From contig NZ_BAYE01000025.1 of NCBI RefSeq assembly GCF_000685095.1, positions 1 to 64,000 on the forward strand: 64,000 nt of DNA, given 5' to 3'. The DNA comes from Paraburkholderia caledonica NBRC 102488. Its GTDB lineage: Bacteria > Pseudomonadota > Gammaproteobacteria > Burkholderiales > Burkholderiaceae. Each line of letters begins with the position of its first letter. Within the stretch, counting starts at the first letter, position 1. This document shows, piece by piece, positions 54,617 to 61,392 of the stretch. The position numbers and the translations under genes were made by a program. The notes beneath the pieces are model-generated. The model was not told the origin of the DNA. It made no database searches and saw only the letters and a program-made list of their open reading frames with translations.

Positions 54617-55216
54617 CTAGCCGACGTCAATGCCAAGCTCCGCAACCGGTTTTTCTGTCTCGCACCACCGACGCACCGGCCGTGCGTGCTGTATCGTTGT
54701 TCCGACGGCCACGGTGTGGTTGCGGATGGTTACATGATTGTCGCGACCTGAGGTAGGTAGCAGAAGGTCCATGACTGCCTTGGCCTGCCGATAGGGCACG
54801 GTGGCGCCCAACTCCGCGTGCAGCCATCTCAGTTCACCAGTACTTGCCTCTGTCAGGTAGTCCTTGAGCGGAGAAACATATCTTGAGCCGTCAGCACCGC
54901 AATCGCAGGCCTTCCATCGTTCGCGGCAACAATAAACCTTTCCTAGCGCGGTCTTCAGCTCCGAGCAATGATTATCATGCAGGCGACGCTGGGCGCCGCA
55001 ATCCACACAGGATCTACGCGGGGCGCAAAAGCGTTCGATTTGCTCGACAACGAACTCCTGCTGCACACAATTGAGCAAAGACTTGCCTTCACCGTGTGAC
55101 AGCCCCACGTCTCCGTGCGTCTGGTCGTCGATGGGCCTGTGCAACCGCATGACCTCAACCCGCTTTACCACACTCCCGTCGCCGTTATCAAACTCAAGAA
55201 CGATCGTGCATCGCAT
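54617..55216 (-). pseudogene. ISKra4-family transposase, N-terminal fragment
   Basis: The 199-codon frame (MRCTIVLEFDNGDGSVVKRV, zinc-binding CAPRRSCVDCGAQRRLHDNH, KVYCCRERWKACDCG, VSPLKDYLTEASTGELRWLH, LPTSGRDNHVTIRNHTVAVG) is the start of ISKra4-type transposases. It ends at a TAG (54619-54617) just after AELGIDVG, where relatives continue with the catalytic core. The core and C-terminus are absent, so only the first third remains. Confidence 0.75.
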
Positions 55217-55294
55217 GGCGGCTCCTGGGCCTCGTCATAGAGATACGATACCCCGCGGTGCGCTCGTCTCCCGGCCTTTTTAACGGCTTCCTGG

Positions 55295-55557
55295 GTGATT
55301 GCCGCCTATGGTGACCGTGTGGTGATGGAGGACACGCTGGGTGAAGCACTGGCGGCGCTTTTCAAGAACACCTCCCAAGCGGCATCGCCAGTGGGGGGCA
55401 CAGCGAACGCGCGCGCACGCGAGGCGCTAGCCCATTATGACCGCGCCATCGAGCGACTGAAGGCAGGAGACTGGAGCGGCTTCGGAGCAGAACTGATACC
55501 CTGCGGCCATTGCTCGAAGCACTTGGCGGCGGCGGTTCCGGCGGCGATCAGAAGTGA
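55295..55557 (+). pseudogene. UPF0182-family membrane protein, C-terminal remnant
   Basis: The frame from 55295 reads VIAAYGDRVVMEDTLGEALA then ALF, and LAHYDRAIERLKAGDWSGFG then AEL. After a lost base it continues TLRPLLEALGGGGSGGDQK to TGA 55555-55557. This matches the cytosolic tail of UPF0182 proteins (I..YG.RVVME.TL..AL..LF, Y..A......GDW...GE....L). No membrane part is left. Confidence 0.6.
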
Positions 55558-55599
55558 CCTGAATGCAAAAAGGCGTTTATGCCTGCAGAGCGGATACAG

Positions 55600-55765
55600 C
55601 CCCGGTAAACCTTGTAACGATGGCGCGCAACAAATCTTTGCGCCATTGAACGTTTTCCTCCTTTTTCACGCCAACCGGCGGGAACCCTCCACCACTCCCA
55701 GGATGCCGCGCCCCTGATGCCTTTCCGCAATCAGGATCTGGGTGTTCACCGGTCTCACACAGAAT
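55600..55765 (-). pseudogene. Adenosine-specific kinase family, C-terminal remnant
   Basis: On the minus strand RPVNTQILIAERHQGRGILG then VVEG, and in a second frame PPVGVKKEENVQWRKDLLRA, match the C-terminal end of the adenosine-specific kinase family (NP.QVI.AET..GRGILGVVDG, P.G.E.....WRKDLLR.IGYK). The terminal IGYK is broken by a lost base. Only the tail of the gene is present. Confidence 0.5.
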
Positions 55766-55956
55766 CCGTCTGCTGCTTTCTGAGCGATTGTTTTGCCTGA
55801 ACAACGATTCGTCCGGTGAGTGGCAACGAGACACAGCCGGGAAGCCCTAGTAAGGCGAGTACTAAAACGCCGGCTGCGCCATCGCTCAAGGGAATATGCG
55901 AGAAGACTGGCCGCCGAAAAGCGAGTGGAAAGGCTCACTCTGCAAAGCACGCAACT

Positions 55957-56007
55957 GCTCCTTGTGGTCAATTAAATCACATTGTGATATAATTGACCAC
56001 AAGGAGC
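55957..56007. promoter_or_regulatory. 51-base near-perfect palindrome overlapping a -10 box
   Basis: The 18-base arms GCTCCTTGTGGTCAATTA (55957-55974) and TAATTGACCACAAGGAGC (55990-56007) are exact reverse complements. Between them lies a smaller palindrome ATCAC-ATT-GTGAT (55976-55988). The only unpaired positions are one A on each side and the central T. TATAAT (55988-55993) is a perfect -10 box inside it, 84 bases before the DUF1840 ATG, so a bound protein would block transcription. As RNA or cruciform DNA it could also fold into a long hairpin. Confidence 0.75.
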
Positions 56008-56076
56008 GGCACGGCGAGGCGAGACGGTCATCGTTGCGCAGCGGCAGTCGTGCTGCATATTCGAAAAGGAGCCATC

Positions 56077-56394
56077 ATGCTGATCACTTTTCAATCCACC
56101 GCATCGCCAGATGTCGTGATGCTTCGGGACCTTGCCCATTACTTACTGGGTTTGATCGGCAAGCGTCTGGGCGAGCGGGGCGTCATCATGCACGACGAAC
56201 TGCAGGGCGCGATCAATCGGCTCGAATCCGCGATCACGGAAGACGCCACGGCAGAAGTCGCGCTAGAAGCGTTGCATTGTTCGCCGGGCAATCGGCGGAA
56301 ATCAAGCAATGGGCTTTCGCAGCGCGCATGGCCGTTTCTGGACATGATGCGGGCAGCGAGCAAGCGCGGTGCGGACATCATCTGGGGTCTTTAG
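56077..56394 (+). CDS. DUF1840-family protein
   Basis: The 105-residue product (MLITFQSTASPDVVMLRDLA, HYLLGLIGKRLGERGVIMHD, AINRLESAITED) matches DUF1840, small betaproteobacterial proteins of unknown function. The start has AAGGAG upstream. The frame is open from 55993 but that start is in the palindrome. Its promoter carries the ATCAC-N3-GTGAT element shared with the small membrane-protein operon at 56844-57239. Confidence 0.8.
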   Translation: MLITFQSTASPDVVMLRDLAHYLLGLIGKRLGERGVIMHDELQGAINRLESAITEDATAEVALEALHCSPGNRRKSSNGLSQRAWPFLDMMRAASKRGADIIWGL

Positions 56395-56449
56395 GCCTCT
56401 GTCACTGCGGCTGCATTGCGCCGGTTGCAGTGCGACGAAAGTAGAGACG

Positions 56450-56830
56450 ATGGAACGATTTGCGTCGAGGCGGTGCTTGGCGGCCATGCTCGCGACAGGT
56501 GTCGCCGCGTTGATGTTTTGGCCCGCGATTGCGCAAGCGAATGACCGTTACGTTACGGACGCCGGCATTGCGATTCAACGGGCAGATCGCATGAGCGATG
56601 CGCGAGCCGCGCCGTCGCCGTACTTCGCCGACATTCCAATGACAGTGACCGGCGTGTACGGCGGAACCATGCTCGATATGCTCGCTGGGGGCCCGATATT
56701 GCTAGTGAGGTGGCCAAACGGCTGCTGCTCGCGAAGTCACAGATGGCACATAGGGCACAGCGGGGCAATCACGCCGGTTCATCCAAAATCGGACCGTGCA
56801 CACGTTTTCTTTCTCTGGCCGCAGTCGTAG
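56450..56830 (+). CDS. Hypothetical secreted protein, possibly C-terminally altered
   Basis: From ATG 56450 a 126-residue frame starts with a signal-like sequence (RRCLAAMLATGVAALMFWPA...IAQA), then DRYVTDAGIAIQRADRMSD. The second half (CCSRSHRWHIGHSGAITPVH) reads like out-of-frame sequence, so the native protein may end or shift near 56700. No family recognised. An ATG at 56489 is an alternative start. Confidence 0.35.
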   Translation: MERFASRRCLAAMLATGVAALMFWPAIAQANDRYVTDAGIAIQRADRMSDARAAPSPYFADIPMTVTGVYGGTMLDMLAGGPILLVRWPNGCCSRSHRWHIGHSGAITPVHPKSDRAHVFFLWPQS

Positions 56831-56843
56831 CAGGCGCAAGCAG

Positions 56844-57002
56844 TCAATGCCCGTTTCGGGGCTTATTCCACCAACGCCTGCGCGCCCCGGCGCGACGAAG
56901 CCGTTCGCGCAGATCGTCGCGGCCCTCTTGTGTGACCATGAAAAGCACGACCAGCACGAGTATCGCGCCGGCGACTGCTAGCTGCACGAGGAGATCCATC
57001 AT
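56844..57002 (-). CDS. Small membrane protein (52 residues)
   Basis: On the minus strand an ATG at 57002, with GGAGACGCGTC upstream, opens MMDLLVQLAVAGAILVLVVL then FMVTQEGRDDLRERLRRAGA and stops at TGA 56846-56844. It has one membrane helix (about residues 4-24) and a strongly basic cytoplasmic tail. The coding potential is supported by the ribosome site and by its position 51 bases after another small membrane gene. Family unknown. Confidence 0.55.
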   Translation of the reverse strand: MMDLLVQLAVAGAILVLVVLFMVTQEGRDDLRERLRRAGARRRWWNKPRNGH

Positions 57003-57053
57003 GACGCGTCTCCAGAATCATTGCGCGCGCAATTTGCTCGCCGTCTTCGCCGC

Positions 57054-57239
57054 TCAGGTGAACAGCGGCACGGCTTCGATCAGCGCGAAGCCGACAAGCG
57101 CTCCGACCGTTGCGCCTATAAGCCGCGGGTGCAGCTTCTGCAGGTGCAACGTATCCAGCAGAGTGCCGATCAGAATGATGCCTAGCAGCGCAAAGGCGAC
57201 CAGCAGAAAGCCGATTTCAAAATCGTTGCCAATGATCAT
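57054..57239 (-). CDS. Small membrane protein (61 residues)
   Basis: The frame MIIGNDFEIGFLLVAFALLG then IILIGTLLDTLHLQK and GATVGALVGFALIEAVPLF encodes two membrane helices joined by a short basic loop (HLQKLHPR). GAGGATC precedes the ATG at 57239. It is the first gene of a two-gene minus-strand operon with the 52-residue protein and is divergent from the universal stress protein. No family recognised. Confidence 0.6.
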   Translation of the reverse strand: MIIGNDFEIGFLLVAFALLGIILIGTLLDTLHLQKLHPRLIGATVGALVGFALIEAVPLFT

Positions 57240-57304
57240 TTGATCCTCCTCTGCAAAGAGCGATCGGAACCGGCGGAGTATCCGATAAGGTCGTTTTTAT
57301 GGAG

Positions 57305-57324
57305 TATATCACGTTGTGATGTAT
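57305..57324 (-). promoter_or_regulatory. Operator-promoter of the small membrane-protein operon
   Basis: On the minus strand ATCACAACGTGATATACT places TATACT directly against a GTGAT half-site. The 13-base core ATCAC-N3-GTGAT (57308-57320) has the same arms and spacing as in the 51-base palindrome at 55976-55988. Same geometry, about 1.3 kb apart. Confidence 0.6.
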
Positions 57325-57380
57325 GTGGAATTCGCCGTTTAGCAGACACGAGCCGCAGCCGCAGTGGCTCTCTGGCGTGC

Positions 57381-57399
57381 ATCACAAGTGACATATACT
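57381..57399 (+). promoter_or_regulatory. Related operator-promoter of the universal stress gene
   Basis: ATCACAAGTGACATATACT contains ATCAC, a two-base spacer and GTGAC, followed by TATACT (57394-57399) as a probable -10 box 80 bases before the UspA ATG. It resembles the two ATCAC-N3-GTGAT elements but with a shorter spacer and one changed base. Confidence 0.45.
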
Positions 57400-57420
57400 G
57401 GATTTGCGACGGCTCGATCT

Positions 57421-57442
57421 ATTGCGATGTATCCATCGCAAT
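57421..57442. promoter_or_regulatory. Perfect inverted repeat in the UspA leader
   Basis: ATTGCGATG, four bases (TATC) and CATCGCAAT form a perfect nine-base inverted repeat 38 bases before the UspA ATG and downstream of its likely -10. It could be a repressor operator or an mRNA hairpin. Confidence 0.55.
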
Positions 57443-57479
57443 TGCCGTATAGACGCGCAACGAACGCAGGGAGAGCGAC

Positions 57480-57929
57480 ATGCCAGCCTTCAATCGCATT
57501 CTGCTCTGTTATGACGGAACCCGCGAAGGACAACACGCGCTCGCAGACGGCGCCCGTTTGGCGCAGGAACTACGGGCGCAAGTACATGTGCTTTCCGTCG
57601 TCAACAATTCCGCCTGGATGCAGGGGACGGATATCACGTCCGCGGTGCCGGCCGACCTTGTCAGCGACTCTGTGAAAAGTGTGCTCGACGAAGGCTTGAA
57701 GAAACTCGCAGCGCGGGGAGTCAATGCGATCGGGCACTTCGCGATCGGTGATCCGCTGGATCAGATTCCATTCTTCGCTAAAGACCTGAACGTCGATCTG
57801 ATCGTCGTGGGGCATCATCGAACGACCGGACTAGCTCGGTGGTGGGGCGGCAGGACAGACGGTCTGCTGCTCGACAGAGTCAGTTGCAGCGTACTTGTAA
57901 CGATGGGGCCGGAGGTGGACCGGGCGTAG
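57480..57929 (+). CDS. Universal stress protein (UspA family)
   Basis: The 149-residue single-domain protein shows NRILLCYDGTREGQHALADG at the start (the D and the turn that hold ATP), GHFAIGDPLDQIP and VDLIVVGHHRTTGLARWWGG then RTDGLLLDRVSCSVLV, close to the ATP-binding G-2x-G-9x-G-S/T motif with some changes. GGGAG lies before the ATG. UspA proteins aid survival of starvation, oxidative and low-oxygen stress. Confidence 0.9.
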   Translation: MPAFNRILLCYDGTREGQHALADGARLAQELRAQVHVLSVVNNSAWMQGTDITSAVPADLVSDSVKSVLDEGLKKLAARGVNAIGHFAIGDPLDQIPFFAKDLNVDLIVVGHHRTTGLARWWGGRTDGLLLDRVSCSVLVTMGPEVDRA

Positions 57930-57949
57930 CAGCAGGCGGAACCTCAGGC

Positions 57950-58090
57950 GTCGGAAAAACGGCGCCGCCGGTCTAGCGTTCCTAACGCATGCCGGTGCCA
58001 GGTCGCCTGAATAGTCGCACGCCAGCGTTCCCACAGCAATCGCAAACAGGATATCCTGCACGGCGGCGACCGCGATCTGTGCGGCGACAA
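57950..58090 (-). pseudogene. CopD-like 5' remnant
   Basis: Just after the copC stop, the minus strand reads TDPLVAAQIAVAAVQDILFA then IAVGTLACDYS, like the first membrane helix of CopD copper-import proteins, and then turns into a Pro/Arg-rich sequence. There is no ATG in a good place and the other helices are missing. It appears to be the stump of a deleted copD. Confidence 0.45.
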
Positions 58091-58102
58091 GCGGGTCCGT
58101 GA

Positions 58103-58477
58103 TTATTTAACGGTGAACGAGTAGTGGCCCTGAGTGCGATGGCCATCAGCGGCCACAGCCACCCAGGAGACGGCATACACGCCCGGCGACAATGGGTTCA
58201 GTGCAACTGACATGTGCTTCGCATTAGTCGGGTCCACAACAGCCTTGTCGCGTACGACCGACTTACCTTGCGCATCCGTGACGGAAATGGAACTGAACGC
58301 TGGCTCCAGTTCATCATCAAAGTCGATCGCCACATCCTTTTGCGACGCTGCGGCAGTCGAACCGGCAGAGGGTGCCTGGCGAATTGGATAGGCGTGCGCA
58401 TACGCCAGTGGCGCCGTCGCCAACGCGAGGACCGCCGAAAGGACGCGCAATAAACGGGCATTCAGAATATGTTTCAT
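58103..58477 (-). CDS. copC: Copper-resistance protein CopC
   Basis: The 124-residue periplasmic protein has a Sec signal cleaved after AYA, so the mature chain starts with His28 (HAYPIRQAPSAGS). Together with D111 and H113 in ADGHRTQGHYSF this forms the high-affinity Cu(II) site of CopC. It has the expected small beta-barrel length. ATG 58477 was chosen over the 58522 frame start because it gives a clean signal. Its usual partner CopD is only a remnant. Confidence 0.85.
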   Translation of the reverse strand: MKHILNARLLRVLSAVLALATAPLAYAHAYPIRQAPSAGSTAAASQKDVAIDFDDELEPAFSSISVTDAQGKSVVRDKAVVDPTNAKHMSVALNPLSPGVYAVSWVAVAADGHRTQGHYSFTVK

Positions 58478-58654
58478 GGTTGACTGCAACCTTACCTGAG
58501 GCGATCTCAGGAAAAATAACACGGTTCATGTAGCAATAGGGTGGTGGAGCCATGCAGCGAGAGGGTAGCCGCAGGCTCTGCGCACCACGGAAAAAGAGTC
58601 TTCAGCGAGATGCCGCCTGACGCGACATTCACTGAGCGTCTCTGATCCCATCGA

Positions 58655-59548
58655 TTACTGGAACAGCGGCTTACCGATCGTCGTCGGCGCAACATCGTCG
58701 AAGAATATGTGGGCCTGAACCAGAATGCCCACATGCGAGCCGCTGGCCCGGTTAATTGGAACCTGGGCTTCGACGCCGAACTGCCCGTACCGGTTGATCC
58801 AGATGAAGCCGGGATTGACGGTACCCGTCGTCTGCCCCTGGCTTCTCGACAGCGGGATTTCGACCAGCGGGATCAGGTTCGACAAAGGTTGCGGCAAGCC
58901 GAGATCGTGCACGTGCTGCTGCAGATAGGGCAAGCTGTACTGGAACGTGAAGCCGTAATTGAATGCATTCGGCTGCCCCGCGCCGGTGGTCAATGCCGGT
59001 CCTGCTTCTCCCGTGATCCCAATTGGCCGCAGATAGGCGAGCGAGTCGGGTAGGTCACCCATGCCCTTGCCTGCGTAAACCGTCGGAGAGATCGTCGAGA
59101 AGTTCGAGGCGATCGCGCGGCTCCCGGTCCCGCCGAGTTCTGCATTGACACCGACCGACGTCATGAACTCGTGCGCGTCGTTTACATACAGGAGATATTT
59201 CAGACCCACGCCGAAATTGTCGAAACCACGTGACGTTGGATTATTCTGCATGACATAGGTGCCACCGACTGACGCGGCCAACCTGGGCGTGATCAGTTTG
59301 TCATACTCAAAATCAAAACTATTGATGCTTTGATCGCCGCTGTCACCCGGCACCCTTTGATGTCCGTATTCAAGGTTCGCTTCGTCCCCAACGCCCGGGT
59401 CGTCAACAGCCATGGTCGAGGGAAATACGCGGTCTCCCGCGACTGCGTGAGCAAATGCGGCTGACGAACTGGCCATACTGACCATGGCAGCGGCGACCAG
59501 CAAAGCCGCGCGTGCCGGCGCCACCTGGCGCTGTGAAAATGTACGCAT
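58655..59548 (-). CDS. Hypothetical envelope (outer-membrane-like) protein of the copper island
   Basis: The 297-residue product has a signal (residues 1-33, ...ASSSAAFA) followed by HAVAGDRVFPSTMAVDDPGV and alternating polar/hydrophobic strands typical of outer-membrane barrels (FGVGLKYLLYVNDAHEFMTS, SHVGILVQAHIFFDD). No family name was assigned. Lies between DUF2946 and copC on the same strand, so a role in copper export or envelope protection is possible. Confidence 0.55.
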   Translation of the reverse strand: MRTFSQRQVAPARAALLVAAAMVSMASSSAAFAHAVAGDRVFPSTMAVDDPGVGDEANLEYGHQRVPGDSGDQSINSFDFEYDKLITPRLAASVGGTYVMQNNPTSRGFDNFGVGLKYLLYVNDAHEFMTSVGVNAELGGTGSRAIASNFSTISPTVYAGKGMGDLPDSLAYLRPIGITGEAGPALTTGAGQPNAFNYGFTFQYSLPYLQQHVHDLGLPQPLSNLIPLVEIPLSRSQGQTTGTVNPGFIWINRYGQFGVEAQVPINRASGSHVGILVQAHIFFDDVAPTTIGKPLFQ

Positions 59549-59650
59549 GTTCTTTCTTCTCCGATCGTCGTTGAGCCCCGCCGTATCCGAACACGGCGAG
59601 CCGCCGCGCTTGCCGTTTCAGCGCGGTTGTAGGTGTCCATACGAAACGAA

Positions 59651-60031
59651 TCAGGAAAAAAGAGGAGGAGCGCGCGGCTGGGAAGCTGTGTAGGCAAGCT
59701 GCACACGGGTGTGCACGGGTGCAATTACCTCTCTGCTGTCCGATACCCGGGAAGCCGGCGGAAGCGTAGCCTCGGTCGTCGGAACGACAGGAGCGTGGGC
59801 AAACAGACTGCAATAGCCGCATGCCTGCCCGTGCAACGCAGAAGAGTCAGTCGATTTGTGATGGCTTGCGAGCGTCCCGTTCCCAGCATACGCAGAGCAG
59901 AATGTTGCGAGCGCCTCGCCAAGCCGGTAGTGAGCCGCCATTGCCTGCGATATGGTCGGCGCAAGCGTACTCATCAGGATTGCCAGCAATCCTAATAAGC
60001 TGCCGATCTTCTGGAGGCGGAGGCGAATCAT
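59651..60031 (-). CDS. DUF2946-family protein
   Basis: The 126-residue product has an N-terminal signal/anchor (LLGLLAILMSTLAPTISQAM), a variable stretch with one cysteine (FCSAYAGNG), and the family mark HGQACGYCSLFAHAP (His, then CxxC) suited to metal binding. DUF2946 genes are found beside copper-homeostasis genes. It is divergent from the bufferin operon. A second DUF2946-like gene starts at 63672. Confidence 0.75.
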   Translation of the reverse strand: MIRLRLQKIGSLLGLLAILMSTLAPTISQAMAAHYRLGEALATFCSAYAGNGTLASHHKSTDSSALHGQACGYCSLFAHAPVVPTTEATLPPASRVSDSREVIAPVHTRVQLAYTASQPRAPPLFS

Positions 60032-60115
60032 GCGATGAAAAGGAATAAGGAAGCCGCTGCGTCAGCCGCGAATTATGCCATGCGTTAAATCCGTCCGGCG
60101 TGCGAAAATCTGGAT

Positions 60116-60140
60116 CTCAAGCATAGTTGTGGTGCTTGAG
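60116..60140. promoter_or_regulatory. Inverted repeat upstream of bufA1
   Basis: CTCAAGCA (60116-60123) and TGCTTGAG (60133-60140) form a perfect eight-base inverted repeat with a nine-base spacer, in the 180-base region between divergent DUF2946 and bufA1. It is a candidate copper-responsive operator. The bufA1 start has AGGAGAAG upstream. Confidence 0.5.
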
Positions 60141-60211
60141 TCGTCAGGAAAATGCAAGCTCAGCTTATCGCACATCGTTGAGCTGGAAGTCGCTCATTCA
60201 GGAGAAGCAAC

Positions 60212-60475
60212 ATGAACCCGAAGGTCAACCGGGCCGCCCTGGTCGCCGCCGCACTAGCAGGCCTCGCAGTGGCTGGCGTCAACTCGGCGCAAGCTGAACA
60301 GAAGGTTCAGTGTTTCGGCATCGCCAAAGCCGGTCAGAACGACTGTGCGAGCAGGACTGGCGTGCACGGCTGCGCTGGTGAAGCAAAAATCGACAACGAT
60401 AAAGGCGACTTTAAAACGGTCCCGAAAGGAACCTGCAAGAAGCTGGGCGGCACGATCGACGACCAGCATTCCTAA
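60212..60475 (+). CDS. bufA1: Bufferin precursor, DUF2282 (BufA1)
   Basis: The 87-residue precursor has a Sec signal (VAAALAGLAVAGVNSAQA) and a mature part with four cysteines, C34 (KVQCFGIAKAGQNDC), C45, C54 (VHGCAGEA) and C75 (PKGTCKKLGG), in the DUF2282 pattern. Bufferins are RiPPs whose core cysteines are converted by BufB/BufC (DUF692/DUF2063) to thio-oxazole groups that bind copper and protect against it. The full A-B-C set follows on the same strand, next to copC. Confidence 0.85.
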   Translation: MNPKVNRAALVAAALAGLAVAGVNSAQAEQKVQCFGIAKAGQNDCASRTGVHGCAGEAKIDNDKGDFKTVPKGTCKKLGGTIDDQHS

Positions 60476-60501
60476 GCTGCCACTGCGCTGCTTTTCAAAC
60501 T

Positions 60502-61392
60502 GTGCCTCACATGAAGCCTGCCGTCTCATCTGTCTGCCCCCTGCAAGGCGCCGGTATAGGGTTGCGCCACGCACATTACCGTGACTTCCTCGACGCCATA
60601 CCGGCGATCGACTGGATTGAGGTGCACAGTGAAAACTACTTCGGCGATGGCGGCTTCGACCTGCACGTGCTCGACACTGTGCGCCGCGACCTGCCCGTCA
60701 GTTTGCATGGCGTGGGCCTCGGCCTCGGTTCGGCAACCCCGCTGGACCCCGTTCGCGTTGGCAAGCTGAAACGTCTGATTGCGCGAGTTGAGCCGACGGT
60801 CGTCTCCGAACATCTGTGCTGGGGCGCGACGTCCGATGGCCATCTAAACGATCTTTTGCCAATTCCGCTGACTGATGCGGCGCTCGCACTGCTCTCTTCG
60901 CGTATCAACGAGTTGCAGGACGCATTGGGCCGCTCGGTTCTCCTTGAAAACGTCTCCACCTACGTTCGGTTCCGCGACGATCAGTATGGCGAGACTGCGT
61001 TCCTGACCGAGCTCGCGTCGCGTACGGGTTGCGGCGTACTCCTCGACGTAAACAACCTCTATGTCAACCAATGCAACCATGGCGAGGACGCCATTGCTGC
61101 GATGAATGCCCTGGTTGCGGGCACGGTCGGCGAGGTCCATCTTGCAGGTCACCGGGTGACTGACGTCGCCGTCATCGACGACCACGGCTCACGTGTCGCC
61201 GGAGAGGTCTGGGCGCTGTACAAATACGCGCTCCAGCAATTCGGCACGGTGCCGACACTTATCGAGTGGGATACTGATATACCCGCGCTGGACGTTCTGC
61301 TCGACGAGGCCGGACGCGCCCGTGAGATTCAAGCCGCAGTCCACGCCACTTGCCCGGTGCGCCCCACCCTTCATCAACAGTGGCGTCGGTGA
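60502..61392 (+). CDS. bufB: Bufferin maturase, DUF692 (BufB)
   Basis: The 296-residue multinuclear-iron TIM-barrel enzyme has metal-ligand positions visible: H69 (SLHGVGLGLG), E103 and H104 (VVSEHLCW), E149 and N150 (VLLENVSTY), D182 and N184 (LLDVNNLYVN), H213 and H217 (EVHLAGH), H228 and E255 (TLIEWD). It modifies cysteines of BufA1 together with BufC. The start may be GTG 60502 or ATG 60511. The stop overlaps the bufC start (TGATG). Confidence 0.85.
   Translation: MPHMKPAVSSVCPLQGAGIGLRHAHYRDFLDAIPAIDWIEVHSENYFGDGGFDLHVLDTVRRDLPVSLHGVGLGLGSATPLDPVRVGKLKRLIARVEPTVVSEHLCWGATSDGHLNDLLPIPLTDAALALLSSRINELQDALGRSVLLENVSTYVRFRDDQYGETAFLTELASRTGCGVLLDVNNLYVNQCNHGEDAIAAMNALVAGTVGEVHLAGHRVTDVAVIDDHGSRVAGEVWALYKYALQQFGTVPTLIEWDTDIPALDVLLDEAGRAREIQAAVHATCPVRPTLHQQWRR

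Noticed and set aside
54116..54751. 211-codon plus-strand frame as a new secreted protein
   Set aside because: It is antisense to the RbsB-like remnant and the ISKra4 fragment, whose family matches are clear on the minus strand.
55957..56007. The 51-base palindrome as a CRISPR repeat or IS end
   Set aside because: Only one copy is present and no spacer array, transposase or target duplication adjoins it.
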